The notes: a model not told the origin generated them from the letters alone. 64,000 nucleotides of DNA from Rhodospirillales bacterium URHD0017 (GCA_900110395.1 FODP01000001.1:372001-436000), one strand, 5' to 3'; shown: positions 1-8,977, numbered from the stretch's first letter. Program-made: numbers and translations.

Positions 1-903
1 GAGATGACGCGTGGCGTTGGCGAAGGTGTGGTAGCCCTGGTCGGGAAACTTGCCCGGGCTGCCATGGGGGTTGGGGAAGCCGAAGCCGCTGTCGATGTGG
101 AGATAGTTGACGCCGAGCTCCTTCAGCCTGCGGGCGTACTCGGTGGTCTGGGGCAGGTCGTTGCCGCCGAAATAGTCGCGCAGCGGGGAAAGCGGCCAGC
201 GGATATTGAGCGGCAGGTAGTTGAAGTCCTTGGCGGACAGGCGCACGCCGAACAGGAACTCGCGCCCGACCGCCTTGCGCACCGCCTTCACGATCTCCTC
301 GAGGAAAGTGAAGCGCGCTTCGGGCGAGCCGCCGTAGCGATCCGTGCGCCGATTGGTGAAGGGATTGAGGAACTGGTGGATCAGGTAGCCCTTGGACGCC
401 GTGATCTCCACGCCGTCGCACTTGGCGTCGTGGACCCGCCGGGCGGCGCTCGCGAAGCTGGCGACGGCGGCCGTGATCTGGTCGGGCGTCATTTCCCGCG
501 ACCGGTTGTGATAGCCGTAGAACAGGTCGAAGAACGACGAGGCCGACAGGCGATCCTCGTCCTGCGGCAGCAGGCTGGTGTGGGTATGTGCGCCGGTGTC
601 GCCGAGCTGGACGATATATTTGCAGTCGTTGCCCTCCTTGATCTGGCGCACGGCTTCCTTGAGCGGTTCGACGAACCGGTCGTCGTGCAGCGACGGATAT
701 TCGAGCGGCGACATGCGCTTCTTGTTGACGGCGATGGTGGCCGAGATGATGCCGGCGATGCCGCTTTGGGCGAAGCGGCGCTCGAAATGGACGAAGGCCG
801 GTGAGACCGTGCCGTCGTAGAAGGAATTCCTGCCGCCCATCGAGGAGCGCAGGACGCGATTGGCAAAGGTGATGTCGCCGATCTTGAACGGCTCGCGAAA
901 CAT
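1..903 (-). CDS. NADH:flavin oxidoreductase (Old Yellow Enzyme family), C-terminus cut off by window edge
   Basis: The frame read leftward from the ATG at 903 stays open for 301 codons to the window edge, so the protein is incomplete at its C-terminus. It begins MFREPFKIGDITFANRV, the usual OYE opening (residues 1-17). The barrel stretch ending in HQFLNPFTNRRTDRYGG, near residues 190-206, is the family's classic signature. Members are FMN-dependent TIM barrels that reduce enals/enones or act in demethylase-type reactions using NAD(P)H. The substrate cannot be told. It lies upstream of, and on the same strand as, the GMC oxidoreductase, 86 nt away, so co-transcription is possible. Family assignment is secure. 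Confidence 0.88.
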   Translation of the reverse strand, partial: MFREPFKIGDITFANRVLRSSMGGRNSFYDGTVSPAFVHFERRFAQSGIAGIISATIAVNKKRMSPLEYPSLHDDRFVEPLKEAVRQIKEGNDCKYIVQLGDTGAHTHTSLLPQDEDRLSASSFFDLFYGYHNRSREMTPDQITAAVASFASAARRVHDAKCDGVEITASKGYLIHQFLNPFTNRRTDRYGGSPEARFTFLEEIVKAVRKAVGREFLFGVRLSAKDFNYLPLNIRWPLSPLRDYFGGNDLPQTTEYARRLKELGVNYLHIDSGFGFPNPHGSPGKFPDQGYHTFANATRHL

Positions 904-989
904 GGTGCCCCCCGGCTTCTCCGAGCGGAAATGTACCATCCCCGGCCGACCTGCGGCAGGGCACCAATTCAGCGACTATGCCCCGGCGA

Positions 990-2600
990 CTACTGGGCGG
1001 CCTGGCGCACCATGTCGGCGCACTTCTCGCCGATCATGATCGAGGGCGCGTTGGTATTGCCGGCGACGATGCTCGGCATGATCGATGCGTCGGCCACCCT
1101 GAGCGCTGCTATGCCATGGACCCGGAGCTGCGGGTCGACCACGTCCTCGACGGCGCGGCCCATGCGGCAGGTTCCGACGGGATGCAGGTTGGACACGCCG
1201 TTGGCGCGGATATGGGCGCGCAGGCCGGGTTCGTCGGTGACGCCGGCGCCCGGCAGGATCTCCTCGACCACGAACGGCTTCAGCGCCGCCTGCTTGCCGA
1301 TGTCGCGGCAGATGCGCAGGCCCTGGATCATGGCGTTCCAGTCGTTGCTGCTCTTCAGGAAGTTGAAGCGGATCTCGGGCGCCGCCAGCGGGTCGGCCGA
1401 CTTCAGCCGTACCGTGCCGCGGCCGTCCGGCCTGAGATGCACCGGCGACAGGCCAAAGGCGGAGAAGGGCTGCGGCACCACGCCGTGCCGGTTCCGTTCC
1501 TTGATCGCCCAGGCGAACATGTTGATCTGCAGGTCCGGCCGCTCCAGCCGCTTGTCGCTGCGCACCAGCGCGCCGACATAGAGCCCCATGCTGGCGAGCG
1601 GCCCGGTGCGGCCCAGGGCGTACTGCATGCCGGCCAGGATGCGCCGCGGGAAGCTGTTGATCAGGTCGTTCATGGTGACGGGCTGGGCGCACTTGTAGGC
1701 GACGTAGGTGTTGAAATGGTCGTGCAGGTTGCTGCCGACGCCTGGCATGTCCTTGATCACCGCAATGCCGTGCTTCCTGAGATGTTCCGCCGGACCGACG
1801 CCTGACAGCATCAGGAGCTGCGGCGAGCCGTAGACGCCGCCCGAGACGATGACCTCGCGGTTGGCGCGCGCCGTCTTGAGACCGTCGGGCGTGCGGTATT
1901 CGACGCCGACCGCGCGCCCGTTCTCGATCAGCACGCGTGTGGCGTGGGCCGAGGTGGCGATGGTGAGGTTCTTGCGCGTCTTGGCCTCGCGCAGATAGGC
2001 CCGCGCGCTCGACCAGCGCCGCGCCCGGTTGATGGTCGTCTGGTAGTAGCCGACGCCTTCCTGGGTCCGGCCGTTGAAGTCGGGATTGTCCGGGATGCCA
2101 GCCTGCAGGGCCGCCTCGTGCATCGCCTTGGCGAGTGTCGGCTGCCAGCGATGGTCGGAGACTTTCAGCGGCCCGCCGACGCCATGGAATTCGTCGGGTC
2201 CGCGTTCCTGGTCCTCGGCGCGCTTGAAGTAGGGCAGGACCGAATCGTAGTCCCAGCCCTCGCAGCCGCGCTGGCGCCATTCGTCGTAATCGGCGGCATT
2301 GCCGCGCATATAGACCATGCCGTTGATCGAGCTGGTGCCGCCCAGGACCTTGCCGCGCGGCTGGTACATGATGCGGTTGTTGAGCTCGGGCTCGGGCTCG
2401 CTGTCGAACATCCAGTTGACGCGCGGATTGTTGAACGTCTTGTGGTAGCCGAGCGGGATGTGGATCCAGGGATAGCTGTCCTTGGGGCCCGCCTCGAGCA
2501 GCAGCACGCGAAAACGGCCGTCCTCGCTGAGACGGCCGGCCACGGCACAGCCGGCCGAGCCGGCTCCGGTCACGATGAAATCGTACGCTTCGCCTTGCAC
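990..2600 (-). CDS. GMC-family FAD oxidoreductase (choline dehydrogenase-like)
   Basis: This is a 536-residue FAD-dependent alcohol dehydrogenase/oxidase of the glucose-methanol-choline family. The dinucleotide motif GAGSAGC is at residues 12-18. The C-terminal active-site His lies in NLHPVGTCRMG (about His473), followed by the second catalytic position in NTNAP (about Asn515). I place the start at the GTG at 2600 (or the adjacent GTG at 2603) because GGGAGGAG precedes it at good spacing and the FAD motif then falls at the usual distance from the N-terminus. A longer reading from 2639 adds 13 residues without a ribosome site. Acyclic alcohol substrates are typical of the family, but the actual substrate is unknown. 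Confidence 0.9.
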   Translation of the reverse strand: MQGEAYDFIVTGAGSAGCAVAGRLSEDGRFRVLLLEAGPKDSYPWIHIPLGYHKTFNNPRVNWMFDSEPEPELNNRIMYQPRGKVLGGTSSINGMVYMRGNAADYDEWRQRGCEGWDYDSVLPYFKRAEDQERGPDEFHGVGGPLKVSDHRWQPTLAKAMHEAALQAGIPDNPDFNGRTQEGVGYYQTTINRARRWSSARAYLREAKTRKNLTIATSAHATRVLIENGRAVGVEYRTPDGLKTARANREVIVSGGVYGSPQLLMLSGVGPAEHLRKHGIAVIKDMPGVGSNLHDHFNTYVAYKCAQPVTMNDLINSFPRRILAGMQYALGRTGPLASMGLYVGALVRSDKRLERPDLQINMFAWAIKERNRHGVVPQPFSAFGLSPVHLRPDGRGTVRLKSADPLAAPEIRFNFLKSSNDWNAMIQGLRICRDIGKQAALKPFVVEEILPGAGVTDEPGLRAHIRANGVSNLHPVGTCRMGRAVEDVVDPQLRVHGIAALRVADASIMPSIVAGNTNAPSIMIGEKCADMVRQAAQ

Positions 2601-2702
2601 CACGCTCCTCCCGCTTTCTTGGGGAAGAGCGTAGCACAATCATTCGATCGCGGGGTCCGCCCAGCGGATCGAACGACTGATCGTCCATCGTCTACTCAAG
2701 CT

Positions 2703-2725
2703 CCTCTCCCCGCCAGGGGGAGAGG
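2703..2725. repeat. Hairpin, 9-bp perfect stem
   Basis: Arms CCTCTCCCC (2703-2711) and GGGGAGAGG (2717-2725) flank a 5-nt loop. It lies between the start of the GMC gene and the end of the small exported-protein gene, both on the minus strand. No T-run follows on either strand, so it resembles the pyrimidine-rich intergenic palindromes at 4530-4660 more than a Rho-independent terminator. Confidence 0.6.
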
Positions 2726-2760
2726 AATATGAAAAGATGAAGACGCGAAGATCCAGCCAG

Positions 2761-3180
2761 TTACCGCATCTGCATCGGCGCCGGGCGGCCGCGGCCGATC
2801 CTGTCGCCTCGGCTGTTGTACTGGTTGCCGTATTCGTCGGTGATGGCGACGCCGCGCGGCTTGTCGGGGCCGCCCATCATGCCCTGGGCCTGCTGGGTCT
2901 GCGTGCCGTACTGCAGCTGGGCACCCGAGCTGTAGTCACTGCGCGACATGCCGGCGGCACTCTGGTTCTTGTTGGTCTGCGACAAAACGGTGGTCGAGCG
3001 CGTGCCGCCGCCCAGCGTGTCCTGAACGTTGGCGCTCGGGCTGCCGATGGTGTTCGGCGGGGCCGAACCGCCGGCGCCGCCCGGCGCGGCATTGGGGCCT
3101 GGTGGCATGACGGTCTGGGCCAGCGCCACGCCGCCCGAAAGAGCCAAGGCGCAGGCGGCGATCGATGAGATCCTAAGCAT
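2761..3180 (-). CDS. Small exported protein of unknown function
   Basis: A 139-residue protein with a clear Sec signal peptide (MLRISSIAACALALSGGVALAQ, probable cleavage after ALA, about residue 21). The mature part is Gly/Pro/Ser/Gln-rich and low in complexity (PNAAPGGAGGSAPP, then a Gln-rich stretch near 90-98), ending with a short basic tail RGDRIGRGRPAP. GGAGGAACC just upstream of the ATG is a good ribosome site. I recognise no domain. It looks like a periplasmic protein with a disordered middle. It differs from the four small exported paralogues at 57-62 kb, lacking their conserved GY..(V/L) core. Confidence 0.75.
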   Translation of the reverse strand: MLRISSIAACALALSGGVALAQTVMPPGPNAAPGGAGGSAPPNTIGSPSANVQDTLGGGTRSTTVLSQTNKNQSAAGMSRSDYSSGAQLQYGTQTQQAQGMMGGPDKPRGVAITDEYGNQYNSRGDRIGRGRPAPMQMR

Positions 3181-3371
3181 GTCGGTTCCTCCTTTGCAGG
3201 TCAGGATGCCGACGGAACGTCACCTGCGAGCGCGTCGTTGCATGAACGAGCCGGTGACACATGCGCATGGCATGTCCCTTGCGATGCGCCGGGGTGCGGG
3301 GCAAGAACGGATGACCCCGCCGCCGACCGTGGAGCCGTCACATCTTCAATCTCTATCTCGCGCTCGGCGCG

Positions 3372-4556
3372 ATGACGGTGCAGCAGACCTTCGCGACGCT
3401 GGGCCGCTCGACGGTGCCCCTGATCGCCGCCGCCATCATCGCCGATCTCCATCTCGATCCGGCATTGGTCGGTGTCTATGTCGCGATCGGGGCGGTCGCC
3501 GGCTTCCTGACGACGATGACCTGCGGCGGATTGATCGTGCGCTATGGCGCGATGCGCATGACCCAGGTCGGCATGCTGGCCCTGGCCGTCGGCCTGTCGC
3601 TGCCGGCCAGTGGCTGGCTGCCGCTGTTCGCGCTCGGCGCCTTCGTCGGCGGGCTGGGACAGGCGCTCTCCACACCGTCGAGCTCACACCTGCTTGGCCG
3701 CCTGTCGCCGCCGCGCCTGGCGCCGCTGGTCTTCTCGCTCAAGCAGACCGGCGTGCCGGCGGGCCTGATGGTCGCGGGCGTGGTGGCGCCGATGCTGGCG
3801 ACCGAAGCGGGCTGGCGCACGGCACTGCTGGTGATCGCGGGCCTGTCGGCGCTGACGGCCGTGGCGCTGCAGCCCCTGCGCGCGCGCTTCGACGTCGACC
3901 GCGTGCCGGGCACGCCGTTGTCGCCGGCCGACATCCGCGCCAACGTCGCCTCGGTGCTGCGCGAGCCCGCGCTCAGGGCGATGTGCCTGGCCATGTTCAG
4001 CTTCGTCGGCCTGCAATCGCTGTTCACCGGCTTCTTCGTGCTCTACCTGGTGCGCGGCCTGGGCTACGACCTCGAGCGCGCCGGCTTGGTGTTCGCCATC
4101 GCCGTTGCCGTCGCCGTGCCGGCCCGCATCGGCTGGGGCTGGCTCGCCGCGCGCCTGGTACGGCCGGCGACGCTCTTGTCGCTGCTCGGCATCGGCATGG
4201 CCCTCTCGGCCGTGCTCGCCGCCATCATCCATCCCGCCTGGCCAACCTGGCTCGCCACGCTCGTCGCCATCCTGTTCAGTGCCACGGCCGTGAGCTGGCA
4301 CGGCGTGCTGCTGGCCGAAGTGGCGCGCCTGTCGCCGGCCGGGCGGATCGGCGCCACGACCGGCGCGGTGCTGGCCTTCGGCGACGCCGGGGCGCTGGTC
4401 CTGCCGCTGCTGTTCAGCGGCGCGCTGACGCTGACGGGCAGCTACGCGCCAGGGTTCCTGATCGGCGGCGTGTTCACGCTGGCGGTCGGGCTGTGGGGCG
4501 TGTGGCGTCACGCGAACCCGATTCAGAATCCTCCCCCGTCACACGGGGGAGGGTAG
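3372..4556 (+). CDS. Major facilitator superfamily transporter
   Basis: A 394-residue, almost wholly hydrophobic protein with the repeating helix pattern of a 12-TM MFS carrier of the YbfB/CynX-like type. The loop between helices 2 and 3 reads GGLIVRYGAMRMTQVG. Only this ATG fits the frame, but the same frame upstream (3339-3371) already reads as an amphipathic, helix-like HIFNLYLALGA, with no usable start before an in-frame TGA at 3312. The first helix therefore appears clipped. The last residues (PPPSHGGG) and the stop are encoded inside a palindromic element. The gene is convergent with the broken regulator at 4679-7537. The substrate is unknown. Confidence 0.83.
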   Translation: MTVQQTFATLGRSTVPLIAAAIIADLHLDPALVGVYVAIGAVAGFLTTMTCGGLIVRYGAMRMTQVGMLALAVGLSLPASGWLPLFALGAFVGGLGQALSTPSSSHLLGRLSPPRLAPLVFSLKQTGVPAGLMVAGVVAPMLATEAGWRTALLVIAGLSALTAVALQPLRARFDVDRVPGTPLSPADIRANVASVLREPALRAMCLAMFSFVGLQSLFTGFFVLYLVRGLGYDLERAGLVFAIAVAVAVPARIGWGWLAARLVRPATLLSLLGIGMALSAVLAAIIHPAWPTWLATLVAILFSATAVSWHGVLLAEVARLSPAGRIGATTGAVLAFGDAGALVLPLLFSGALTLTGSYAPGFLIGGVFTLAVGLWGVWRHANPIQNPPPSHGGG

Positions 4557-4660
4557 GGAGGGGGAGGGCCACACAGCAGGCTTATGAATCTATTGATCTG
4601 AAATTTGCTCGCACTTTGCTGGGGCCTCCCCCTCCGGCCTCCCCCGTATGACGGGGGAGG
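4530..4660. repeat. Nested palindromic intergenic element with two identical hairpins
   Basis: Two hairpins with identical 10-bp arms, CCTCCCCCGT and ACGGGGGAGG, sit at 4530-4552 and 4638-4660 with different 3-nt loops (CAC and ATG). Between them GGAGGGGGAGGGCC-like sequence at about 4557-4570 is matched in inverse orientation by GGCCTCCCCCTCC at about 4623-4635, so the block forms a larger inverted repeat. It separates two convergent genes. The left hairpin supplies the last codons of the MFS gene, whose stop is at 4554-4556. Confidence 0.75.
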
Positions 4661-4678
4661 TAGGCGGAGCGCGGTGCC

Positions 4679-5695
4679 CTACGTTCTCGCCAGCACCTCG
4701 TCTGCGCGGCGCAGGTCGAGCGTGTCGAAGCCCTCGGTGTACGCATCCCGCGTCGCCTTGAGCTGCATCCACCAGTCGGGCGACCGCTTCGCCAGCGTCG
4801 TCAGCGTCCGTAGCTCGAGGCTGCGCGCGCCTTGGCTGCGCGCCACGTTCAGCGCATGCAGGAGCCGCAGCTCGCCTTCCTCGGCCCGGTTGGTGCCGAT
4901 CAGCAGCTCGCCCTGCACGCGGTGCGTATCGGCGGCGTGGTAGCGGTTGCCAGTCTTGGCGCAGCTCGCGCGCGCCTCCTTGATGGTGGCGAGGCCGAGG
5001 CCGTAGTCGCCCGCCGCCAGCGCCGTCTCGGCCAGCTCGGTCATGAAATGCACCAGGCCGATCGTGGCGCCGGTTGCGCGATAGCCGATCACCGATTGCT
5101 GCATGCGCGCCAAGCCTGCGTGGTAGTCGCCGCGCTTGCTCTGGATCAGGCCCTTCACGCAGGAGCTCCAGGTGATCCAGAACGGCAGACCATACTCCGA
5201 GGACAGCTCGAACCCCTCGTCGACCAACGCCTCGGCCTCGGCGAGCTCGCCGCGGAAGGAATGCATCCAGCCGGCGAAGCCGAGGGCAAACACGAGTCCA
5301 TAGTGGCCCTTGAGCACGCGGGCCATCCGCAGCGACTCGTGGCTCATGCGGCAGGCGGCATCGGGGAAGCCGAGATACCACAGGACCCAGGCATGGTAGC
5401 CGGCGACGCGCGCCCGTTCCTCGTCCGGCAAGTCGGCCGAGATCGCCAACGCATTCTCGAAGTACGCACGCGCCATGGCGAACTCGCCGAGATGGAAGCT
5501 GGTCTGGCCGAGCTTGGCGTGCGCCTGCAATAGCGCCGTCTTGTCGGATGTGAGCTCGGCTTGGTCGGAGATCTCGATGGCGGTCGACCGCGCCTTGTGG
5601 AGTTGCCCTTGCGCCAAGTACGTCGTCCAGATGCTGTGCAGCACGCGCACCACGGCCGGCTGGTCGCCGCGGTCGCGGGCGAGCTGCAACGCGCG
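4679..5695 (-). pseudogene. C-terminal TPR-repeat part of wHTH-AAA regulator, cut off by in-frame amber codon
   Basis: About 338 codons continue in exactly the reading frame of the upstream ORF (5696-7537), separated from it only by a single TAG at 5696-5698. The first sense codons after the stop read RALQLARDRGDQP, which carries on the helical repeat pattern of the preceding part. The content is alpha-helical with TPR-like repeats (for example around AYFENALAISADLPDEERARV). The first possible restart is a TTG at 5689 without a recognisable ribosome site, so separate translation is doubtful. It is probably the remnant of a roughly 950-residue gene disabled by a C-to-T change in a CAG codon, unless the stop is suppressed or a base error. 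Confidence 0.7.
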
Positions 5696-7537
5696 CTAAT
5701 GGATCTTGTCGATCTCGTCGGCCGCATAGCCTTGCGTGACGATGACGGCGACGCTGCGCGGCAACAGCATGCGCAGTTCGACCTTGGCGGGGTCGTCGAG
5801 GTGGGCGAGCGGCAGCATGTCGATCGCCTTGCCGTACAGGCGGTCCGCCTCGATGTAGGCGTTGCCAGCCAGCGCATTGCGCGCCGCCAGCTCGAGGTAT
5901 TTCACGCCGCGGTCGTAGCGGCGCGCGGCCTCGAAGCGGACCGCGAGCTGGGCGGCGATGCCGCGCACGTTGGCGCCGTAGGCCTGCTCCTCGCGCTCGG
6001 CGATGCTGCCCTGCCATTCCACGCGTCGTGCCTCGGAGACGCGGCTGCCAAGGCCCTCCTGGTACATGGCGTGCACGAACGCATAGCGGTTGGCGACGGT
6101 ACCGTCCGGCCAGTCCTCGCTGCCGCGACCGACGATGAACTGTTGGCGCTGAACCAGACGGTCGCAGATCTCCTCGACCGCCTGAATGTCGAGGCCCGGC
6201 GTTGCGGCGATACCTGCGGCGGAGAACTCGGCGCCACTCACCGCCGCGACCTGCAGCACGCGCCGCTCCTCGGCGGCAAGGTTCTCGATCTGCTGGCCGA
6301 TCAGGATCTGCACGGTGTCGGGAATGGTGAGGCCGATTCGGGAGACCGGCTCGGCCAGACGCCAGCCGTCATCGTCGCGGAGTGCGCCACTGCGCTCCAG
6401 GTCGTCGGTCAGGGCCACGACGAACAGCGGGTTGCCGTCGGTGCGTCCGTGAATGAACTGCGAAAGCTCGCCAAGCGCCGCCGGCTCGAGCGCGAAGCGG
6501 CGCTGCAGGTAGGCCGCGACGTCCTTCAGCCCGAGGAAGCCAAGCGCCAGCTCGGTGCACGCGCCGTGGAGGGCGACGGCGTCCTTGACGGCTTGCACGG
6601 GATGGCGGCGCGCGCGGGCCTCGGCCGGGCGATAGGAGCCGATCACCATCAGCCGTGCAGCCTCCGAACGGCGCGCCAGGAACGAGATCGCGTCGAGCGT
6701 CGAACGATCGCTCCAGTGCAAGTCCTCCAGCCACAAGACGGTCGGCCGCGCGGCCGACATCGCTTCGAGGGCCTGCGCAAGCTCGCGCAGCATGCGTTGC
6801 GGGGTGGCGCCGGCGACATCGGCGGTTGGCTGGGCGCCGTCGCTGAGCCATGGCATCTGCGCCAGCCACGTCGGCGCGAAGGACTTCAGGTAGATGGCGA
6901 GCTTGTCGACGCCGATCTGGGCGCCCAGGCGCTGCATGGCCTCGAAGATCGGCAGGTAGGGTTCGCTGGTGCCGTAGAGTTCGATGCACTGCGCATGGCC
7001 GATCGATGCCCGGGACGATGTGGCGGGCGACGACACGAAGGTGCTGACGAGGCACGTCTTGCCGATGCCGGCCTCGCCGGTCACGAACACGACCTGCCGG
7101 CGGCCGCTGCAGGCCTTTGTGAGCAGGGTGCCGAGCAAACTCAGCTCCTCCTCGCGGCCGACGAATTCCGGTTGCTCCGGCACCGGTGCGGCGGCCTCGG
7201 TGGCGCCCAGCGCCTCGACGGGCGCGACCAGGCGGAAGCCGCGACGGCGCACGGTGCGAATGCAGCCCTGCTCGGTCCCGTCATCGCCCAGCGCCTGGCG
7301 CAGTGTCTTGATGCGGCTCGAGAGGGCGGCATCCGAGACGATGCGGTTCTTCCAGATGCGCTGGAAGATCTCTTCCTTGGTGACGAGGCGGTGGCGGTTC
7401 TCCAGCAGCAGGAGCAGCAGGTCGAAAACCTGCGGTTGAACCGCAATAATTTCGTCGTCCCGCCGCAGCTCGAAGGCGGTGGTGTCGACGATGCAGCGGT
7501 TGATCCGGAAAAGCATGGCCCGGAACCCATTTTTCAT
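5696..7537 (-). CDS. Winged-helix/AAA-ATPase transcriptional regulator, N-terminal part (truncated by amber stop)
   Basis: 613 residues. An OmpR/CadC-type winged helix occupies about residues 15-105 (LVTKEEIFQRIWKNRIVSD, then the wing TVRRRGFRLVAPVE). A STAND/AAA-type ATPase follows, with Walker A GEAGIGK at 154-160 and Walker B VLWLEDLH at 257-264, and then a helical region. Proteins of this build are usually about 950 residues and end in TPR repeats that sense or bind a partner. Here the ORF stops at a TAG in the middle of the helical region, and the rest lies in the same frame downstream. It is divergent from the peroxiredoxin operon starting at 7680, so it might once have controlled it. 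The function as truncated is doubtful. Confidence 0.82.
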   Translation of the reverse strand: MKNGFRAMLFRINRCIVDTTAFELRRDDEIIAVQPQVFDLLLLLLENRHRLVTKEEIFQRIWKNRIVSDAALSSRIKTLRQALGDDGTEQGCIRTVRRRGFRLVAPVEALGATEAAAPVPEQPEFVGREEELSLLGTLLTKACSGRRQVVFVTGEAGIGKTCLVSTFVSSPATSSRASIGHAQCIELYGTSEPYLPIFEAMQRLGAQIGVDKLAIYLKSFAPTWLAQMPWLSDGAQPTADVAGATPQRMLRELAQALEAMSAARPTVLWLEDLHWSDRSTLDAISFLARRSEAARLMVIGSYRPAEARARRHPVQAVKDAVALHGACTELALGFLGLKDVAAYLQRRFALEPAALGELSQFIHGRTDGNPLFVVALTDDLERSGALRDDDGWRLAEPVSRIGLTIPDTVQILIGQQIENLAAEERRVLQVAAVSGAEFSAAGIAATPGLDIQAVEEICDRLVQRQQFIVGRGSEDWPDGTVANRYAFVHAMYQEGLGSRVSEARRVEWQGSIAEREEQAYGANVRGIAAQLAVRFEAARRYDRGVKYLELAARNALAGNAYIEADRLYGKAIDMLPLAHLDDPAKVELRMLLPRSVAVIVTQGYAADEIDKIH

Positions 7538-7679
7538 GTGTCGGCCGGGAAGGGCAACACGCTAGTCCACCGCGGAGGGTGGCCGGGCACCAGAATCCAG
7601 GTTTTCTCCAGATAGAATCCACGCAACCGCCAATCGACGTTGCCGCCAACGGTCCATCGTGTGGTTCCGCACCTCACCG

Positions 7680-8348
7680 ATGGAGACACCGTTGCTCAGC
7701 ATTGGCAGCCAGGCACCAGACTTCGAGGCCGACACCACCGAAGGCCGCATCCGGTTCCACGAGTGGATCGGCAACAACTGGGCGGTCCTGTTCTCGCATC
7801 CCAAGGACTTCACCCCGGTCTGCACCACCGAGCTGGGGTACCTGGCCAAGATCAAGCCGGAGTTCGACTGGCGTGGGGTCAAGATCCTGAGCCTCTCGGT
7901 CGATCCGGTGCAGAGCCACACCGGCTGGGTCCGCGACATCAAGGAGACGCAGGGTTTCGCCCCCAACTATCCCCTGATCAGCGACACCGACCTCAAGGTT
8001 GCCAAGCTCTACGGCATGCTGCCGGCGGCCGGGCCCGACAGCTCGGCGGGCCGGCCATTGTCGGACTTCCAGACGGTGCGCAACGTCTTCGTCATCGGGC
8101 CGGACAAGCTCATCAAGCTGATCATGGTCTATCCCATGTCGACCGGCCGTAACTTCGACGAGGTGCTGCGGATCATCGATTCCCTGCAGCTCACGGCCAA
8201 GCATCAGGTCGCGACGCCGGCCAACTGGCGACAGGGCGAGGACGTCATCATCGCCGGCACGGTGTCAGACGAGGATGCGCGCAAGAAGTACCCGGCCGGC
8301 TGGCACGCGCCGAAACCCTACCTGCGCATCGTGCCGCAGCCGCAATGA
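7680..8348 (+). CDS. 1-Cys peroxiredoxin (Prx6-like)
   Basis: 222 residues. The peroxidatic cysteine is in DFTPVCTTE (Cys48), with SHPKDF just before and the long C-terminal Prx6-type domain after (about residues 160-222). No resolving cysteine is evident. It reduces hydrogen peroxide and organic peroxides. I chose the ATG at 7680 because METPLLSIGSQAPDFEA matches the family N-terminus; a GTG at 7659 in the same frame would add seven residues. It is the first gene of a tightly overlapped set: its stop overlaps the next start by 4 nt. Confidence 0.92.
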   Translation: METPLLSIGSQAPDFEADTTEGRIRFHEWIGNNWAVLFSHPKDFTPVCTTELGYLAKIKPEFDWRGVKILSLSVDPVQSHTGWVRDIKETQGFAPNYPLISDTDLKVAKLYGMLPAAGPDSSAGRPLSDFQTVRNVFVIGPDKLIKLIMVYPMSTGRNFDEVLRIIDSLQLTAKHQVATPANWRQGEDVIIAGTVSDEDARKKYPAGWHAPKPYLRIVPQPQ

Positions 8349-8977
8349 CCATGCGCACGCTCTCCTTCATCGCGCTGCTGCTTGTTTTCGGCGGCGGTGC
8401 CTGGGCCCAGACACCCAGGCCCGAGCTCGCGGCGCTGGCGACCGAACTGCAGCGCGGAGGACATGTCATCGTCGTGCGCCATGGGGCCACACATGCCAAC
8501 CAGGCCGATCTCGCGCCACTGAACCCCGAGGGCCCGGCGGCACAGCGGCAGCTGAACGACAAGGGCCGCGACGCCGCCCGGGCGTTCGGCGCCGCGCTCA
8601 AGACCATCGGCGTGCCGGTGGGCAAGACCTACACCAGCCGCTTCAACCGTGCTTTCGAGACGGCAGTGCTGGCAGGCCGCGTCGATGCCGAGAAGTCGAT
8701 CGATATCACCGAGGGCGGGCTGGTGGTCTCGCCGATCGAGAATGCCCGGCGGGCTGCGGCACTGAAGAAGCTGGCCGAGACGCCGCCGGCGGCGGGCACC
8801 ACGATCATCGTGGTCACGCACAAGCCCAACATCATGGACGCGTTCGGCAAGGACTGGTTCGAGGTGCGCGAAGGCGAGGCCTCGATCTTCCGGCCACAGC
8901 CAGGCGGCACCGTCCTCGTAGCGCGCGTCCTCATCGAGGAGTGGCCTGCGATCGCCACGGCGGCAGTGCGGCGATGA
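8345..8977 (+). CDS. Secreted histidine phosphatase-superfamily protein
   Basis: 210 residues with a signal peptide (hydrophobic core 6-18, cleavage near GAWAQ, residue 21). The phosphohistidine motif VRHGAT is at residues 44-49 and a second conserved His lies in VVTHKPN (about 156). Branch-2 histidine phosphatases of the periplasm act on phosphate monoesters, but several relatives have no assigned substrate. It overlaps the upstream peroxiredoxin by ATGA and the downstream cytochrome by ATGA, so the four genes are probably translated together. Confidence 0.85.
   Translation: MTMRTLSFIALLLVFGGGAWAQTPRPELAALATELQRGGHVIVVRHGATHANQADLAPLNPEGPAAQRQLNDKGRDAARAFGAALKTIGVPVGKTYTSRFNRAFETAVLAGRVDAEKSIDITEGGLVVSPIENARRAAALKKLAETPPAAGTTIIVVTHKPNIMDAFGKDWFEVREGEASIFRPQPGGTVLVARVLIEEWPAIATAAVRR

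Noticed and set aside
4679..5689. Second regulator half as an independent gene starting at TTG 5689
   Set aside because: It has no ribosome site, starts mid-repeat and continues the upstream frame exactly; a single interrupted gene explains it better.
5561..7615. A 684-codon open frame on the plus strand opposite the regulator
   Set aside because: It is an antisense shadow in high-GC DNA: the minus strand carries recognisable winged-helix and Walker motifs, while this frame has low-complexity composition and no known motif.
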